DNA of 44,991 bases, taken from Paraburkholderia humisilvae. GTDB taxonomy: Bacteria; Pseudomonadota; Gammaproteobacteria; Burkholderiales; Burkholderiaceae. Positions 7,378-16,363 of the stretch are shown here, piece after piece. The stretch's first letter is position 1; the number at the start of each line of letters is the position of its first letter. The position numbers and the translations under genes were made by a program. The notes under the pieces were generated by a model. That model was not told the DNA's origin. It worked only from the letters and a program-made list of their open reading frames with translations, and searched no databases. The stretch is taken from positions 1 through 44,991 of the forward strand of contig NZ_CADIKH010000052.1 in NCBI RefSeq assembly GCF_902859855.1, read 5' to 3'.

Positions 7378-8444
7378 TGCGCCGCGATTTCGAATCCGTG
7401 GACGACAGCCTCCGGCTGATCGACCAGGTCGCCGCGGCGGCGGCGCGGCGTGTGCCGCTGCGCATTCGTGGCGGCGATAGCAAGGCATCGCTGGGCCGGC
7501 CGGTCGAAGGCGAAGCGCTCGATATGCGCAGGCATCGCGGCGTCGTGAGCTACGATCCGACCGAGCTCGTGATCACCGTGCGCGCCGGTACGCCGGTCGC
7601 GGAGCTGAATGCGGTCCTCGATGACGCCGGCCAGATGTTGCCTTGCGAGCCGCCCGAGTTCGCCGGGCAGGCGACGGTCGGCGGCGCGGTCGCGAGCGGC
7701 CTGTCGGGGCCGCGTCGTCCGTGGGTAGGCGCGGTGCGCGATTTCGTGCTCGGCTGCCGGTTGATGACGAGCGAAGGCAAGTATGTGCGGTTCGGCGGCG
7801 AAGTGATGAAGAACGTCGCCGGCTACGATCTGTCGCGCTTGATGGCCGGCAGCTTCGGCTGTCTTGGCGCGATCGCCGAGGTGTCGTTCAAGGTGCTGCC
7901 GAAACCGCGCGCGCAGTACAGCTTGCGACACGCGATGAGCGCGGCCGATGCGCTCGAGCGGATCGTCGAATGGCGTCGGGCCGGGTTGCCGGTTACTGGC
8001 GCGTGTCATCTCGGCGATGCATTGTATGTGCGGCTTGAAGGCGGCACCGCGTCGGTGCGATCGGCGGCGCAACGCATCGGCGGGACCGAGATGGATACGT
8101 CGTTCTGGACCGATCTGCGCGAGCAGCGGCTGCCGTTTTTCTCGGGGCCCGAGTGCCTGTGGCGCTTGTCGGTGCCGAACGGGGTCGGCGCGGCAGCGTT
8201 GCCCGGCGAGTCGGCGCTCGACTGGGGTGGCGCGCAGCGCTGGCTAAAGAGCAATGCGCCCGCATCGAACGTCCGGCGTGCGGCCGAATCCGCCGGCGGA
8301 CACGCGACGTGCTTCACGCCCGCCGCGGGCGTCGAACCGTTTCATCCGCTGCCTGCGCCGCTGCTGCGCTTTCACCAGCAATTGAAACGGAAGCTCGATC
8401 CGCACGGCATCTTCAATCCGGGGCGGATGTACGCCGAACTGTGA
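7377..8444 (+). CDS. glcE: Glycolate oxidase, FAD-binding subunit GlcE
   Basis: The 355-residue second subunit of glycolate oxidase is related to the N-terminal FAD-binding half of GlcD but is shorter. Its FAD-contact motifs are R-I-R-G-G-D-S-K-A-S-L-G-R near residue 25, E-F-A-G-Q-A-T-V-G-G-A-V-A-S-G-L near 95, and F-G-G-E-V-M-K-N-V-A-G-Y-D near 140. It ends with the typical L-D-P-H-G-I-F-N-P-G-R-M tail. Its ATG overlaps the last base of the glcD stop codon, so translation is coupled. GlcE is required for activity of the complex in E. coli. Confidence 0.94.
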   Translation: MRRDFESVDDSLRLIDQVAAAAARRVPLRIRGGDSKASLGRPVEGEALDMRRHRGVVSYDPTELVITVRAGTPVAELNAVLDDAGQMLPCEPPEFAGQATVGGAVASGLSGPRRPWVGAVRDFVLGCRLMTSEGKYVRFGGEVMKNVAGYDLSRLMAGSFGCLGAIAEVSFKVLPKPRAQYSLRHAMSAADALERIVEWRRAGLPVTGACHLGDALYVRLEGGTASVRSAAQRIGGTEMDTSFWTDLREQRLPFFSGPECLWRLSVPNGVGAAALPGESALDWGGAQRWLKSNAPASNVRRAAESAGGHATCFTPAAGVEPFHPLPAPLLRFHQQLKRKLDPHGIFNPGRMYAEL

Positions 8445-8462
8445 GCCCAATCGAGGGACAGC

Positions 8463-9689
8463 ATGCAGACGAACCTTTCCGATCGCGCACGCGGCTTGCC
8501 GCGTGCCGAGGAAGCCGATGAAATCCTGCGCTCATGCGTGCATTGCGGCTTCTGCAACGCGACGTGCCCGACCTACCAGCTTCTCGGCAACGAACTGGAT
8601 GGGCCGCGCGGCCGTATCTATCTGATCAAACAGTTGCTCGAAGGGGAAGCGGCGACTGAGAAAACGCAACTGCATCTCGACCGCTGCCTCACATGCCGCA
8701 ATTGTGAAACGACCTGCCCGTCGGGCGTGCGTTACCACTCGCTGCTCGATATCGGCCGCGCCGAACTCGAAAGCCGGATCGAACGGCCGCTGCGCGAGCG
8801 TGCGCTGCGGGCCGGTTTGCGTCATGTGATTCCGCGTCCCGGCGTGTTCAATACGCTGCTGAAGGCGGGCCGTGCCGTGCGGCCGATGTTGCCCAAGGTG
8901 CTTGGCGAAAAGATTCCGGCGGACAACGTCGCGGCGAAGCCGCGCCCGGCTCGACGTCACGCGCGCCGCATGCTGATGCTCGAAGGCTGCGTGCAGCCGT
9001 CGCTGTCGCCGAATACGAATGCCGCGACCGCGCGGGTACTCGACAAGCTCGGCATCAGCATCGAAAACGCCCCGCAGGCGGGCTGCTGCGGCGCGACCGA
9101 CTACCATCTGAATGCGCAGCAGGCGGGTCTGGAGCGTGCCCGCCGCAATATCGATGCGTGGTGGCCGGCTATCGACGCGGGCGCCGAGGCGATCATCCAG
9201 ACCGCGAGCGGCTGCGGCGCATTCGTCAAGGAGTACGGACATCTGCTGCGCGACGATCCGCGCTATGCGGAGAAAGCGCGGCGTGTCAGCGAGCTCACAC
9301 GCGATCTGGTCGAAGTGCTGTCGGCGGAAAATCTCAATACGTTGCGCACCACCGAAGCCGAGCGGCGCGTCGCATTTCACTGTCCGTGCACGCTGCAGCA
9401 TGCGCAGAAGTTGGGCGGCGCAGTGGAGGGCGTACTGCAGCGGCTTGGCTTTGAACTCACCGCGGTGCCCGATGGACATCTATGCTGCGGTTCGGCAGGC
9501 ACGTACTCGTTTACGCAGCCGGAATTGTCAAAACGGTTACGCGATAACAGGCTGGATGCGCTCGAGAGCGGCAAGCCGGATCTGATCGCGACTGCGAATA
9601 TCGGCTGTCAGACGCATCTGGATGGTGCGGGGAGAACCAGGGTGCGTCACTGGATCGAGATCGTCGAGGAGGCGCTGACGGATGTGTGA
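8463..9689 (+). CDS. glcF: Glycolate oxidase, iron-sulfur subunit GlcF
   Basis: The 408-residue electron-transfer subunit has two 4Fe-4S ferredoxin motifs near the N-terminus: C-V-H-C-G-F-C-N-A-T-C-P-T-Y at ~22-35 and C-L-T-C-R-N-C-E-T-T-C-P-S at ~73-85. Two cysteine-rich CCG-type domains follow (G-C-C-G-A-T near 200 and L-C-C-G-S-A-G near 340), as in GlpC and heterodisulfide-reductase-like proteins. It starts 18 bp after glcE and completes the glcDEF operon. No glcG, malate synthase or permease gene is attached, so glyoxylate must be handled by genes elsewhere. The convergent regulator gene begins its 3' end 56 bp later, with no clear terminator between them. Confidence 0.94.
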   Translation: MQTNLSDRARGLPRAEEADEILRSCVHCGFCNATCPTYQLLGNELDGPRGRIYLIKQLLEGEAATEKTQLHLDRCLTCRNCETTCPSGVRYHSLLDIGRAELESRIERPLRERALRAGLRHVIPRPGVFNTLLKAGRAVRPMLPKVLGEKIPADNVAAKPRPARRHARRMLMLEGCVQPSLSPNTNAATARVLDKLGISIENAPQAGCCGATDYHLNAQQAGLERARRNIDAWWPAIDAGAEAIIQTASGCGAFVKEYGHLLRDDPRYAEKARRVSELTRDLVEVLSAENLNTLRTTEAERRVAFHCPCTLQHAQKLGGAVEGVLQRLGFELTAVPDGHLCCGSAGTYSFTQPELSKRLRDNRLDALESGKPDLIATANIGCQTHLDGAGRTRVRHWIEIVEEALTDV

Positions 9690-9745
9690 GCGCGCGGTAT
9701 CGCGTGCGTGGGTGCGCGTGTCCGCGTATCGGCGCGTTTGCGTGC

Positions 9746-10480
9746 CTAACGCGACGCGTTTTCGCGAATGAACTCGAGGTGGGTGCCGAGCGCACTGCGC
9801 GCGGCGCCCGGATCGTGCTTGCGAATCGCCTCGTAGATCGTGCGATGCTGCTGCACCAGATAGAACAGATCGGCATTGCGCTTCTTGAACGTCGCGTAGG
9901 TCTCTTCGATCGACTTCTGAACGAGATTGTGGATGCCGTGCATTACGTGCACGAGCACGATATTGTGCGTCGCGTCCGCGATCCGCAAATGAAACGCCGC
10001 ATCGAGCTGCGGCAACGTTACGCCGCCGTCGGCGACGTCATACGGATGATCCTTGCTGAACGCGGCTTCCAGTTCGGCGAGTGCTTCCTTGATATTCTGG
10101 ATGTCGGTCTTCGTGGCGCGCACCGCCGCCAGCTCGACGGCGACGGCCTCCAGCCCTTCGCGCATTTCCAGAATATCGCCAGCGGCCTTGCGATGGCGCG
10201 CCATCAGATGCGCGAGCGGGTCCGCGATCAGCGGCGCGGTGGAATTCGCCACGACGTAACCGCCTCCCGTCTTTGCCTGGATCAGCTTGCTGCCTTCCAG
10301 ACGCAGTAGCGCTTCGCGCAGCGACGGCCGCGATACGTTGAGCTTCTGCGCCAGATCGCGCTCGGACGGCAGCGATTCGCCCGCCCGCAGCGTTCCGTCG
10401 ACAATCAACTGCTCGAGCTGGTCGCAGACCGCGTCGGAGAGTCGAAAGCGTGGTGGCGGAACGATCGGGGAGTAGGACAT
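9746..10480 (-). CDS. glcC: GntR-family (FadR subfamily) regulator, GlcC-like
   Basis: The 244-residue protein has an N-terminal GntR winged helix at ~10-75 with L-P-S-E-R-D-L-A-Q-K-L-N-V-S-R-P-S-L-R-E-A-L and the wing G-G-G-Y-V-V. A C-terminal FCD ligand domain follows at ~95-230; it keeps the metal-binding type residues of the family (D and H in L-D-A-A-F-H, a later H in Q-H-R-T-I-Y). The ATG follows a-g-a-a-g-g-a-g. In E. coli GlcC activates glc genes in response to glycolate, but the E. coli gene is divergent from glcD while this one is convergent, behind glcF. The palindrome at 5734-5761 fits as its binding site. The exact ligand is inferred from the neighbours. Confidence 0.82.
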   Translation of the reverse strand: MSYSPIVPPPRFRLSDAVCDQLEQLIVDGTLRAGESLPSERDLAQKLNVSRPSLREALLRLEGSKLIQAKTGGGYVVANSTAPLIADPLAHLMARHRKAAGDILEMREGLEAVAVELAAVRATKTDIQNIKEALAELEAAFSKDHPYDVADGGVTLPQLDAAFHLRIADATHNIVLVHVMHGIHNLVQKSIEETYATFKKRNADLFYLVQQHRTIYEAIRKHDPGAARSALGTHLEFIRENASR

Positions 10481-10830
10481 CGGCGTGGTGCTCCTTCTGG
10501 CTTCCGGTTGTTATATCGGCGGAGGGTGCGGCTGGCGGGTCGCGAGGTCAGGATATTCCAGCCGTGACCGATGCTCTGTGCGTTCGGGAACCCACTCAAG
10601 CACGGCAATAATTTTCAACGGGGAACTGTAGCCAGTAACCGGAATGCGGTCAATTGTGGCTGACAGGGGGCAGGAAGGGGCGGAAAGGGAGCGGGACGGG
10701 GACGGCTGATCGGCTGTGGCAGGCACGCGCACGCTATGACGGCGATGCGCGGCGGGTGACCGATGCGTGAGTAGCACGGGCGCGTCGCGCCCGTTTGAGA
10801 AGGAGTTGGCCGGCGGACCGGCCGGGAAGG
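10481..10830. other. Intergenic region upstream of the glcC-like gene
   Basis: This 350-bp stretch separates two minus-strand genes. It should hold the glcC-like promoter. A GC-only hairpin (GGCCGG, loop CGGA, CCGGCC) at 10809-10824 lies just past the stop of the LysR gene. It lacks a T-tract on the minus strand, so it is at best a weak terminator. No gene, repeat or TGGT/ACCA operator was found in it. Confidence 0.4.
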
Positions 10831-11859
10831 TTAGTGAACGGTCTGCACGGAAGCCGTGGGCGTTTGTTGCGTCGGCCGGTCTGGCGCCGCCACACCGTCG
10901 CTCACATGCTGCGCGACGTCGCGCTGCGCGAGCAATTCGATTTCCTGCTCGATTCGCGCGAGCGCGGGCGTCAGCTGTTTGCGCAGAAAGTCGACCAGCG
11001 TGCGCGTTTTCGCGTCCAGATAACGGCGCGATACGTAGAGCGCATAGACGTTCATTTGCCGCACCCGCAACTGCGGCAGCACGCGCACGAGTGCGCCGCT
11101 GCGCAAATCGTCAACCGCGTTGTACGGGGCCACCACGCCGATGCCGGCACCGGAATGCAGCGCGTAACGCATTGCGTCCGGCGAGTTGCTCTGGAAAGGG
11201 GATGTTTTCACGCTGACGATCGTCGAGCTGCCGGCGCCTTCCAGATGCCACTCGTCGACCGGCATACCCGGACAGGACAAACGCAGCAGCGTATGCTGCG
11301 CGAGGTCGTCGGCGCTGGACGGCATGCCGTATCGTTCGATGTAGTCGGGCGATGCGGCCAGTACCGCATGACAGGAGCCGAGCTTCTGTGCGATATAGCC
11401 GGAGTCGGGCAATTGCGTCGAACCGATCAGCGACACGTCGTAACCGTCTTCGACGAGGTTCGGCATGCTCTGCGCGATTTCGAGGTCGACTGACACGTCG
11501 GGGTGCGCGGCCTGGTACGCGATCAGCGCTGCAGTGACCGCTCCGCGCGCGAGACCCGGCGCCGCGTGCACGCGCAGCCGCCCATGCGCATGCGACATCG
11601 CATTGCGTGCTTCAACGTTGGCATTGTCCAGTTCAGCGAGAATCAGTTTTGCACGTTCGAAGTACTTCGCGCCGGCTTCCGTGACCGACAGATGCCGCGT
11701 AGTGCGATGAAGCAGCAGCGTGTGCAGTTCATCTTCGAGCAGCGAGACCGCGCGCGACACCTGCGCGGTCGTGATGTTGCTCTCTTTCGCGACGGCCGTG
11801 AACGTACCGGCTTCCACGACCCGCACGAACGTGCGCATGCTGTGAACCATGTCAACCAT
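10831..11859 (-). CDS. LysR-family transcriptional regulator
   Basis: The 342-residue protein has the helix-turn-helix at ~5-65 (T-F-T-A-V-A-K-E-S-N-I-T-T-A-Q-V-S-R-A-V) and a LysR substrate-binding domain to about residue 300. A tail of ~40 residues rich in Gln, Pro and Thr follows; it is longer than usual for the family. It resembles the CrgA/DmlR-like branch of LTTRs that often act on single-gene targets. The start at 11859 was chosen because g-a-t-g-a-g-g precedes it by a suitable distance; an ATG at 11871 is also in frame. The neighbouring + strand gene begins 247 bp away, and no obvious regulated partner is adjacent. Confidence 0.87.
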   Translation of the reverse strand: MVDMVHSMRTFVRVVEAGTFTAVAKESNITTAQVSRAVSLLEDELHTLLLHRTTRHLSVTEAGAKYFERAKLILAELDNANVEARNAMSHAHGRLRVHAAPGLARGAVTAALIAYQAAHPDVSVDLEIAQSMPNLVEDGYDVSLIGSTQLPDSGYIAQKLGSCHAVLAASPDYIERYGMPSSADDLAQHTLLRLSCPGMPVDEWHLEGAGSSTIVSVKTSPFQSNSPDAMRYALHSGAGIGVVAPYNAVDDLRSGALVRVLPQLRVRQMNVYALYVSRRYLDAKTRTLVDFLRKQLTPALARIEQEIELLAQRDVAQHVSDGVAAPDRPTQQTPTASVQTVH

Positions 11860-12106
11860 GATGAACCTCATCCGTGGCGAACTATCGCCCTATGTGAACG
11901 ATGCTGCCATATTTAGACAGGAGTGTCAAGAATGGGGGCGCGGCGCTTCATGATTCGGCGCGATTACCGCAATCTGGGTAAAGAGTCTCTATCCGAGTAA
12001 ACCCTTAAATGTCAGGCAGGTGATGACTACACTTCGAACCAATGACGAAATGCGAAGCGCGCATGGATCGTCGAGCATTAACCTGATCTTTACGAGGTGA
12101 CTCATC

Positions 12107-12421
12107 ATGAACATCCGACATCTTCTGATTGCATCTGTTGTGGCTTCTGCGTTGGCCGCGCCGGCTGCGGCATTCGCGCAGCAAAACTCCCCCGTCACAC
12201 GTGCCCAAGTAAAGGCCGAACTGGCTCAACTGCGTGCGGCAGGCTATCAAGGCGATACGGAAACGTCGTATCCGGTCCAGATTCAGGCTGCTGAAGCGCG
12301 TGTTGCCACGCACGACGCTCAAACCGCGGCGGCTAGCTCGTATGGTCCGGGCACGGCCGGTACGTCTGCGGCGGGCGGCGGTGCTACGCCGGGCCTGAAG
12401 TCCATCTACTTTGGTCAGTAA
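12107..12421 (+). CDS. DUF4148-type small secreted protein
   Basis: The 104-residue protein has a clear Sec signal peptide (M-N-I-R-H-L-L-I-A-S-V-V ... A-A-F-A-Q) with likely cleavage after A-F-A. Then comes V-T-R-A-Q-V-K-A-E-L-A-Q-L-R-A-A-G-Y, the signature of DUF4148. This family is strongly amplified in Burkholderiaceae and has no established function. The tail is Ala/Gly/Thr-rich and probably unstructured. A good site, g-a-g-g-t-g-a, precedes the ATG. It is probably periplasmic, and it is monocistronic or lightly linked to the next gene 21 bp downstream. Confidence 0.85.
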   Translation: MNIRHLLIASVVASALAAPAAAFAQQNSPVTRAQVKAELAQLRAAGYQGDTETSYPVQIQAAEARVATHDAQTAAASSYGPGTAGTSAAGGGATPGLKSIYFGQ

Positions 12422-12442
12422 TCCGATTTTTCCAGGAGTTCA

Positions 12443-12880
12443 ATGGAGCGGACCATGACCCGGGTTGATTCCGTGCGAATTGCCGAAGATTTTTGGCGGC
12501 GGGTGTGGCAGGCGCGCGATCCGAATGCGATCGACGCGCTTGTCGCCGAAGATTTCGCGTTCACGGCCGGCGGCGTGCGGGTCGGCTCGCGCGATGCATT
12601 CAAGAGGTGGGTTGCCACCTTTCTGTCGAGCATCGACGATTTCGAGTTTCACGTGCTGGAGATATTTCGGAGCGCGTCCGGGCGCCGTGTGGTCACGCAC
12701 TGGCGGATCACCGGCAAGAACAACGGCTTTATGAGCTTCGAGCCGGACGGTGTGCCGATTGACATGACCGGCACGGCAGTATTCGACATGCGCGAAGACG
12801 GTTTGCTGCAACACAACTGGGTCGAGCGCAGTGCGCTTGAAGTGGAGCGCAATATCGAGCGATTCAGACGTGCGGCCTGA
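12443..12880 (+). CDS. SnoaL-like / NTF2-fold protein
   Basis: The 145-residue protein has the NTF2-like cone fold pattern: an N-terminal helix pair (F-W-R-R-V-W-Q-A-R-D-P-N-A-I-D-A-L-V-A-E-D-F), then curved strands with G-R-R-V-V-T-H-W-R-I-T-G-K-N. The end is G-T-A-V-F-D-M-R-E-D-G-L-L-Q-H-N-W-V-E-R, typical of SnoaL-type small enzymes or binding proteins. The substrate is unknown. The ATG follows c-c-a-g-g-a-g, and the gene lies 21 bp after the DUF4148 gene on the same strand, so the two may share a transcript. No signal peptide was seen. Confidence 0.75.
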   Translation: MERTMTRVDSVRIAEDFWRRVWQARDPNAIDALVAEDFAFTAGGVRVGSRDAFKRWVATFLSSIDDFEFHVLEIFRSASGRRVVTHWRITGKNNGFMSFEPDGVPIDMTGTAVFDMREDGLLQHNWVERSALEVERNIERFRRAA

Positions 12881-12909
12881 ATTGGCATCGAGCCTGCGGG
12901 TAACAGCGC

Positions 12910-13305
12910 TCAGAGCGCCGCATCGACCAGCAGCGATGCTTTCAGATGCCGTATGCGCTGATCGACAAAGTAACCACCGCCTTCAACGTAACGCAAATAA
13001 CAGCGGCCGCAAACGGTGCACTCAGCGACCGTGCATCGGTTATACGGGAAATAGCGCGGCGCGATCGGCGCATCCTCGGACCAGTACCGCGTGCCGTTCG
13101 GGTGGTATTCGGCGAAGGTGGCGTCGTCTTGCGGTTGCTCGGCGAGCGTGCCGGCTTCACGCAGTTGCGCTTCGGGCATCGACAGCGGCAGCGTTTGCCA
13201 TCCGTCGGTGGGCGTCGCGGTGCATGTGCACGCAACGGTAGCCGCTTGCGAGCGCGACGCGAGTTCGGACAGGGTGGCGAAGTCGAGAAGGGATGGGGTG
13301 GTCAT
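12910..13305 (-). CDS. Hypothetical protein with a Cys4-type putative zinc-binding site
   Basis: The frame chosen gives 131 residues. The C-terminal half carries C-T-V-A-E-C-T-V-C-G-R-C-Y-L-R-Y, which fits a small zinc ribbon or knuckle, after an acidic and aromatic stretch (F-A-E-Y-H-P-N-G-T-R-Y-W). The N-terminal half is helical with a short Cys-T-Cys pair. No named family was recognised; similar proteins seem to be scattered in Burkholderiales. The frame stays open upstream to 13461, but that extension is Pro/Cys-rich and looks like spurious translation. The start at M-T-T-P-S-L-L-D-F has no strong ribosome-binding site, so it is uncertain. Confidence 0.55.
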   Translation of the reverse strand: MTTPSLLDFATLSELASRSQAATVACTCTATPTDGWQTLPLSMPEAQLREAGTLAEQPQDDATFAEYHPNGTRYWSEDAPIAPRYFPYNRCTVAECTVCGRCYLRYVEGGGYFVDQRIRHLKASLLVDAAL

Positions 13306-13492
13306 CGGAGCGTGAGTGGCATGCGTAGCGACGGGAGCAAGCGCGCGGCGGGGTGGTTCAGGCATTTGCGCGTCGAACCATGCGCCGCCGCGAATTGCGG
13401 CAAGCTTCGCACATTCGGGCGCGGGTTGCGAGCAATGCGGCGAGTCAATGTCGCACACCACGCCCTACACCACGCCGCGCCCGATGCTTGCG

Positions 13493-14809
13493 TCATTGCA
13501 GGGCGCTCGATTCCGCCAGCGCCTGGCTTTCCTTCACGACCGCCCGCTCGGGCAGCAGGAAGGCGATCAACGCGGCAAGGAACGCGGCCACCGCGAGCGC
13601 GATCAGCGCCGCGCCGAAGTGCCCGGTGAAGTCCTTGATGATGCCGACGAGCCACGGTCCGAGCAGCCCGCCGAACTGGCCGATCGTGTTGATCAGTGCA
13701 ATCCCGATCGCGGCCGCCGCGCCCGTCAGGAATTCGCCGGTGAGTGTCCAGAACACGGCGAGACAGCCCCAGATGCCGCCTGCGGCAATGCACAGCAGCA
13801 CCAACCCCGCGAGCGGCTGCGTCACGAATGCACACGCGAGCAGCGCGAGGCCGCCAATCGCCATGCAGATCGCAATGTGCATCCGTCGTTCGCCGACGCG
13901 GTCCGAGTGACGCGCGACCAGATACATCGACACGGCCGCGCAGCAGAATGGCAGTGCGCTGACGAAGCCAACCTGCAAATCAGACAGCGAGCCCATGTTC
14001 TTGACGATCTGCGGCAACCATAGCAACACGCCGTAGAACGCGGTGAGGAAGCAGACGAACAGCAGCGACAGGCTCCACACGCGCGGCATCACGGCGATCT
14101 TGATGAACGGCAGGCTCGCCGTCTTCGTGAGCTTCGATGCTTCGGTTTCGAGCTCGGCCACGAGCCACGCGCGCTGATCGTCGCGCAGCCAGGTCGCGCT
14201 CTGCGGACGGTCAGTCAGCCAGAACAGCACGAAAATGCCTAGCACCACCGCCGGCACCGCTTCGAGCAGCAGCATCCAGCGCCAGCCGGAGAAGCCGTGC
14301 ACGCCGTCGAGCGCGTGCATCAGGATGCCCGACAGCGGCGAGCCGATCGCGGACGCAACCGCGGTGGCCATGATCACGCCCGCATTGGCGCGCGACCGGT
14401 AGCGCACCGGAAACCAGAAGGCGAGATAGGCCACCACCCCCGGGATAAAACCCGCTTCGGCGACGCCGAGCAGAAAACGCAGCACGTAAAACGAAGTCTG
14501 CGAATGCACGAACGCGAGCCCGGCGGACACGAGTCCCCATGTGACCATGATGCGCGAAATCCACATCCGTGCGCCGAAGCGGTGCAGCATGATATTGCTC
14601 GGCACTTCAAAAAGCGCGTACCCGATAAAGAAGATGCCGGCGCCGAGGCCGAACACCGATGCGCTGAAGCCGAGTTCATGGTTCATGCGCAGCGCGGCGA
14701 AGCCGACGTTCACGCGGTCCATGTAGTTGATGATGAGCAGCATGAACAGCAACGGCACAAGGCGCCGATAGATGCGGCTGATCGTGGATGCTTCGAGGGT
14801 GGGGTCCAA
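13493..14809 (-). CDS. MFS transporter, anion:cation symporter (ACS) family
   Basis: The 438-residue inner-membrane protein has about 12 predicted helices. It shows the ACS-family signature at the first helix (N-Y-M-D-R-V-N-V-G-F-A-A-L) and the A-E-A-G-F-I-P-G-V motif in helix 4. The family moves carboxylates such as tartrate, phthalate, glucarate and related hydroxyacids. It starts at a TTG (14809) seven bases after a-a-g-g-a-g. It lies 132 bp downstream of a D-2-hydroxyacid dehydrogenase gene on the same strand, so a hydroxyacid-type substrate is likely. The substrate itself is inferred. Confidence 0.88.
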   Translation of the reverse strand: MDPTLEASTISRIYRRLVPLLFMLLIINYMDRVNVGFAALRMNHELGFSASVFGLGAGIFFIGYALFEVPSNIMLHRFGARMWISRIMVTWGLVSAGLAFVHSQTSFYVLRFLLGVAEAGFIPGVVAYLAFWFPVRYRSRANAGVIMATAVASAIGSPLSGILMHALDGVHGFSGWRWMLLLEAVPAVVLGIFVLFWLTDRPQSATWLRDDQRAWLVAELETEASKLTKTASLPFIKIAVMPRVWSLSLLFVCFLTAFYGVLLWLPQIVKNMGSLSDLQVGFVSALPFCCAAVSMYLVARHSDRVGERRMHIAICMAIGGLALLACAFVTQPLAGLVLLCIAAGGIWGCLAVFWTLTGEFLTGAAAAIGIALINTIGQFGGLLGPWLVGIIKDFTGHFGAALIALAVAAFLAALIAFLLPERAVVKESQALAESSALQ

Positions 14810-14941
14810 AATTGTCTCCTTTGCTGGCGCAGCCTTGCTGAGGCCGCGCGATCTTGAGTTTGTAGCGCAATCTGGGTGCGCGTGCCGCGAGCGTCGCGCG
14901 GGCCGCGCCGGACGAGGGCGCGGCCTGTGGCGTGCGCCTGC

Positions 14942-15931
14942 TCAGCCCGCCGCCGGGGCGACGGCGAGCGCTTGCGGATTGAGCACGTTGATCGGCGCGC
15001 CCGCGCGCCAGGCGAGCAGCTGATCGATTGCAATGCCGAAATAGTGCTCGTACGTGTCCTTCTCGACGTAACCGATATGCGGCGTCGCGAGCACATTGTC
15101 GAGCGCGAGCAGCGGATGATCGGCCGCATAGATCGGCTCATGTTCGTAGACGTCGACCGCGGCAAAGCCGGGCCGGCCCGCTTTGAGCGCGGTTTCGAGC
15201 GCACCCGGTGCGATCACTTCGCTGCGGCTCGTGTTGACGAAGAGCGCGGTGGGTTTCATCGCCGACAGATCCCGCAGCGTGATCGCGCCGCGCGTGGCCG
15301 GCAGCAGCCGCAGATGGCAGCACACGACATCGGCCTGCGCGAAAAACGTCTGCCGGTCGCTTTCGCTGCCGATGCCGTCAGCGAGCGCGGCTGCGCGCGA
15401 TGTTTCGTGATCGTCGAGTGCGACGACGCGCATACCGAACGCGCGCCCGTAGCCGCCGACCACGCTGCCGATCTTGCCGTATCCGGCAATGCCGAGTGTA
15501 CGGCCCTTGAGTCCAATGCCGAGATGTCCTTGCCATAGGCCCGCCTTCAGCCGGTTCGCTTCGACATGCACCTTGCGCATCGCCGCCATCACAAGCGCCC
15601 AGGTCAACTCGGCGGCGGCCGTCGTGGCCGAGCCTTCCGCGGATACCGGAATGCCGCGTGCGGTGCACGCGGCGAGGTCGACGTGATTCGCCGCGCGGCC
15701 GGTCTGACTAATGAACCTCAGCTTCGGCAGACGCGCGAGCAGTTCCGCCGTGACCGGCGTGCGCTCGCGAATCAGCAGCAGCGCGTCGGCATCGGCAAAG
15801 CGCGCGGCCTGCGCGTCGACGGATTGCAGCGTGTCGTGGTGAATCTCGACGTCGAATTGCGCGGCGAGCTTTGCGTAGCAATCGAGCGTGCGCACGCAGT
15901 CCTGGTAGTCGTCGGAAATGATCAACTTCAT
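14942..15931 (-). CDS. D-2-hydroxyacid dehydrogenase family protein
   Basis: The 329-residue NAD(P)-dependent dehydrogenase of the D-isomer family interconverts 2-hydroxy and 2-oxo acids. The catalytic domain flanks a central Rossmann domain with L-G-I-A-G-Y-G-K-I-G near residue 150. The catalytic Arg is in V-N-T-S-R-S-E-V-I, the Glu in D-V-Y-E-H-E-P, and the His in A-T-P-H-I-G-Y-V. The start at M-K-L-I-I-S-D-D-Y follows a-a-g-g-a-g by about 10 bases; a long upstream extension overlaps the NIPSNAP gene and was rejected. It sits between the NIPSNAP and MFS genes, with a divergent LysR gene, as in a small catabolic operon. Confidence 0.9.
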   Translation of the reverse strand: MKLIISDDYQDCVRTLDCYAKLAAQFDVEIHHDTLQSVDAQAARFADADALLLIRERTPVTAELLARLPKLRFISQTGRAANHVDLAACTARGIPVSAEGSATTAAAELTWALVMAAMRKVHVEANRLKAGLWQGHLGIGLKGRTLGIAGYGKIGSVVGGYGRAFGMRVVALDDHETSRAAALADGIGSESDRQTFFAQADVVCCHLRLLPATRGAITLRDLSAMKPTALFVNTSRSEVIAPGALETALKAGRPGFAAVDVYEHEPIYAADHPLLALDNVLATPHIGYVEKDTYEHYFGIAIDQLLAWRAGAPINVLNPQALAVAPAAG

Positions 15932-15954
15932 TGCGTCGGTCTCCTTGTGCGCAT

Positions 15955-16269
15955 TCAGATCTTCGACCACGGCGCGGACATCACCAGCTGGTTTTCCTGA
16001 CGCTGGATATAACCTTGCGCGGTCATCTTCTTGTATTCGGCCCAGTCCGGGTCCGCTTCCATCGCGGCGCGGCGCCGCAGACGGTCTTCGAAACTCTCGT
16101 AACCCCACAGGTGCACGACCTGGTTCAACGTGCCCACTTCGGAGATGAAATAGCCGAGCGGGTCGCCCACGTGCCGGCGCTGTACCGGCAAGCCGTACTT
16201 TTCGTACAACGCCAGATAGGCCTTCAACTGGCCAGGTACGATCGTGTAGCGGCGCAAATCCACCAACAT
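15955..16269 (-). CDS. NIPSNAP-family protein
   Basis: The 104-residue protein has the NIPSNAP ferredoxin-like alpha/beta fold. It begins with L-V-D-L-R-R-Y-T-I-V-P-G-Q and has the motif V-V-H-L-W-G-Y-E-S-F-E-D-R-L-R-R-R-A, then D-P-D-W-A-E-Y near the end. Members are often encoded with catabolic enzymes; the biochemical role is not settled. The ATG at 16269 was chosen because a-a-a-a-g-g-a-g precedes it; an upstream ATG at 16293 is less likely. It is the first gene of the minus-strand operon with the dehydrogenase (23 bp apart) and transporter. Confidence 0.85.
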   Translation of the reverse strand: MLVDLRRYTIVPGQLKAYLALYEKYGLPVQRRHVGDPLGYFISEVGTLNQVVHLWGYESFEDRLRRRAAMEADPDWAEYKKMTAQGYIQRQENQLVMSAPWSKI

Positions 16270-16363
16270 CCGTGTCTCCTTTTGATGATTCATGCGGTGA
16301 GTCTAGAGGTGCCGGATGGAGTAATACAATCGATTAAATTCGCATGATTCACGAGCAAAATCG

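Noticed and set aside
10809..10824. GGCCGG/CCGGCC hairpin as a terminator
   Set aside because: There is no T-tract on the strand that would need it, and such GC palindromes are common at this base composition.
15932..16108. GTG-initiated 59-residue extension of the hydroxyacid dehydrogenase
   Set aside because: It overlaps the NIPSNAP gene, and a good ribosome-binding site stands before the ATG at 15931.
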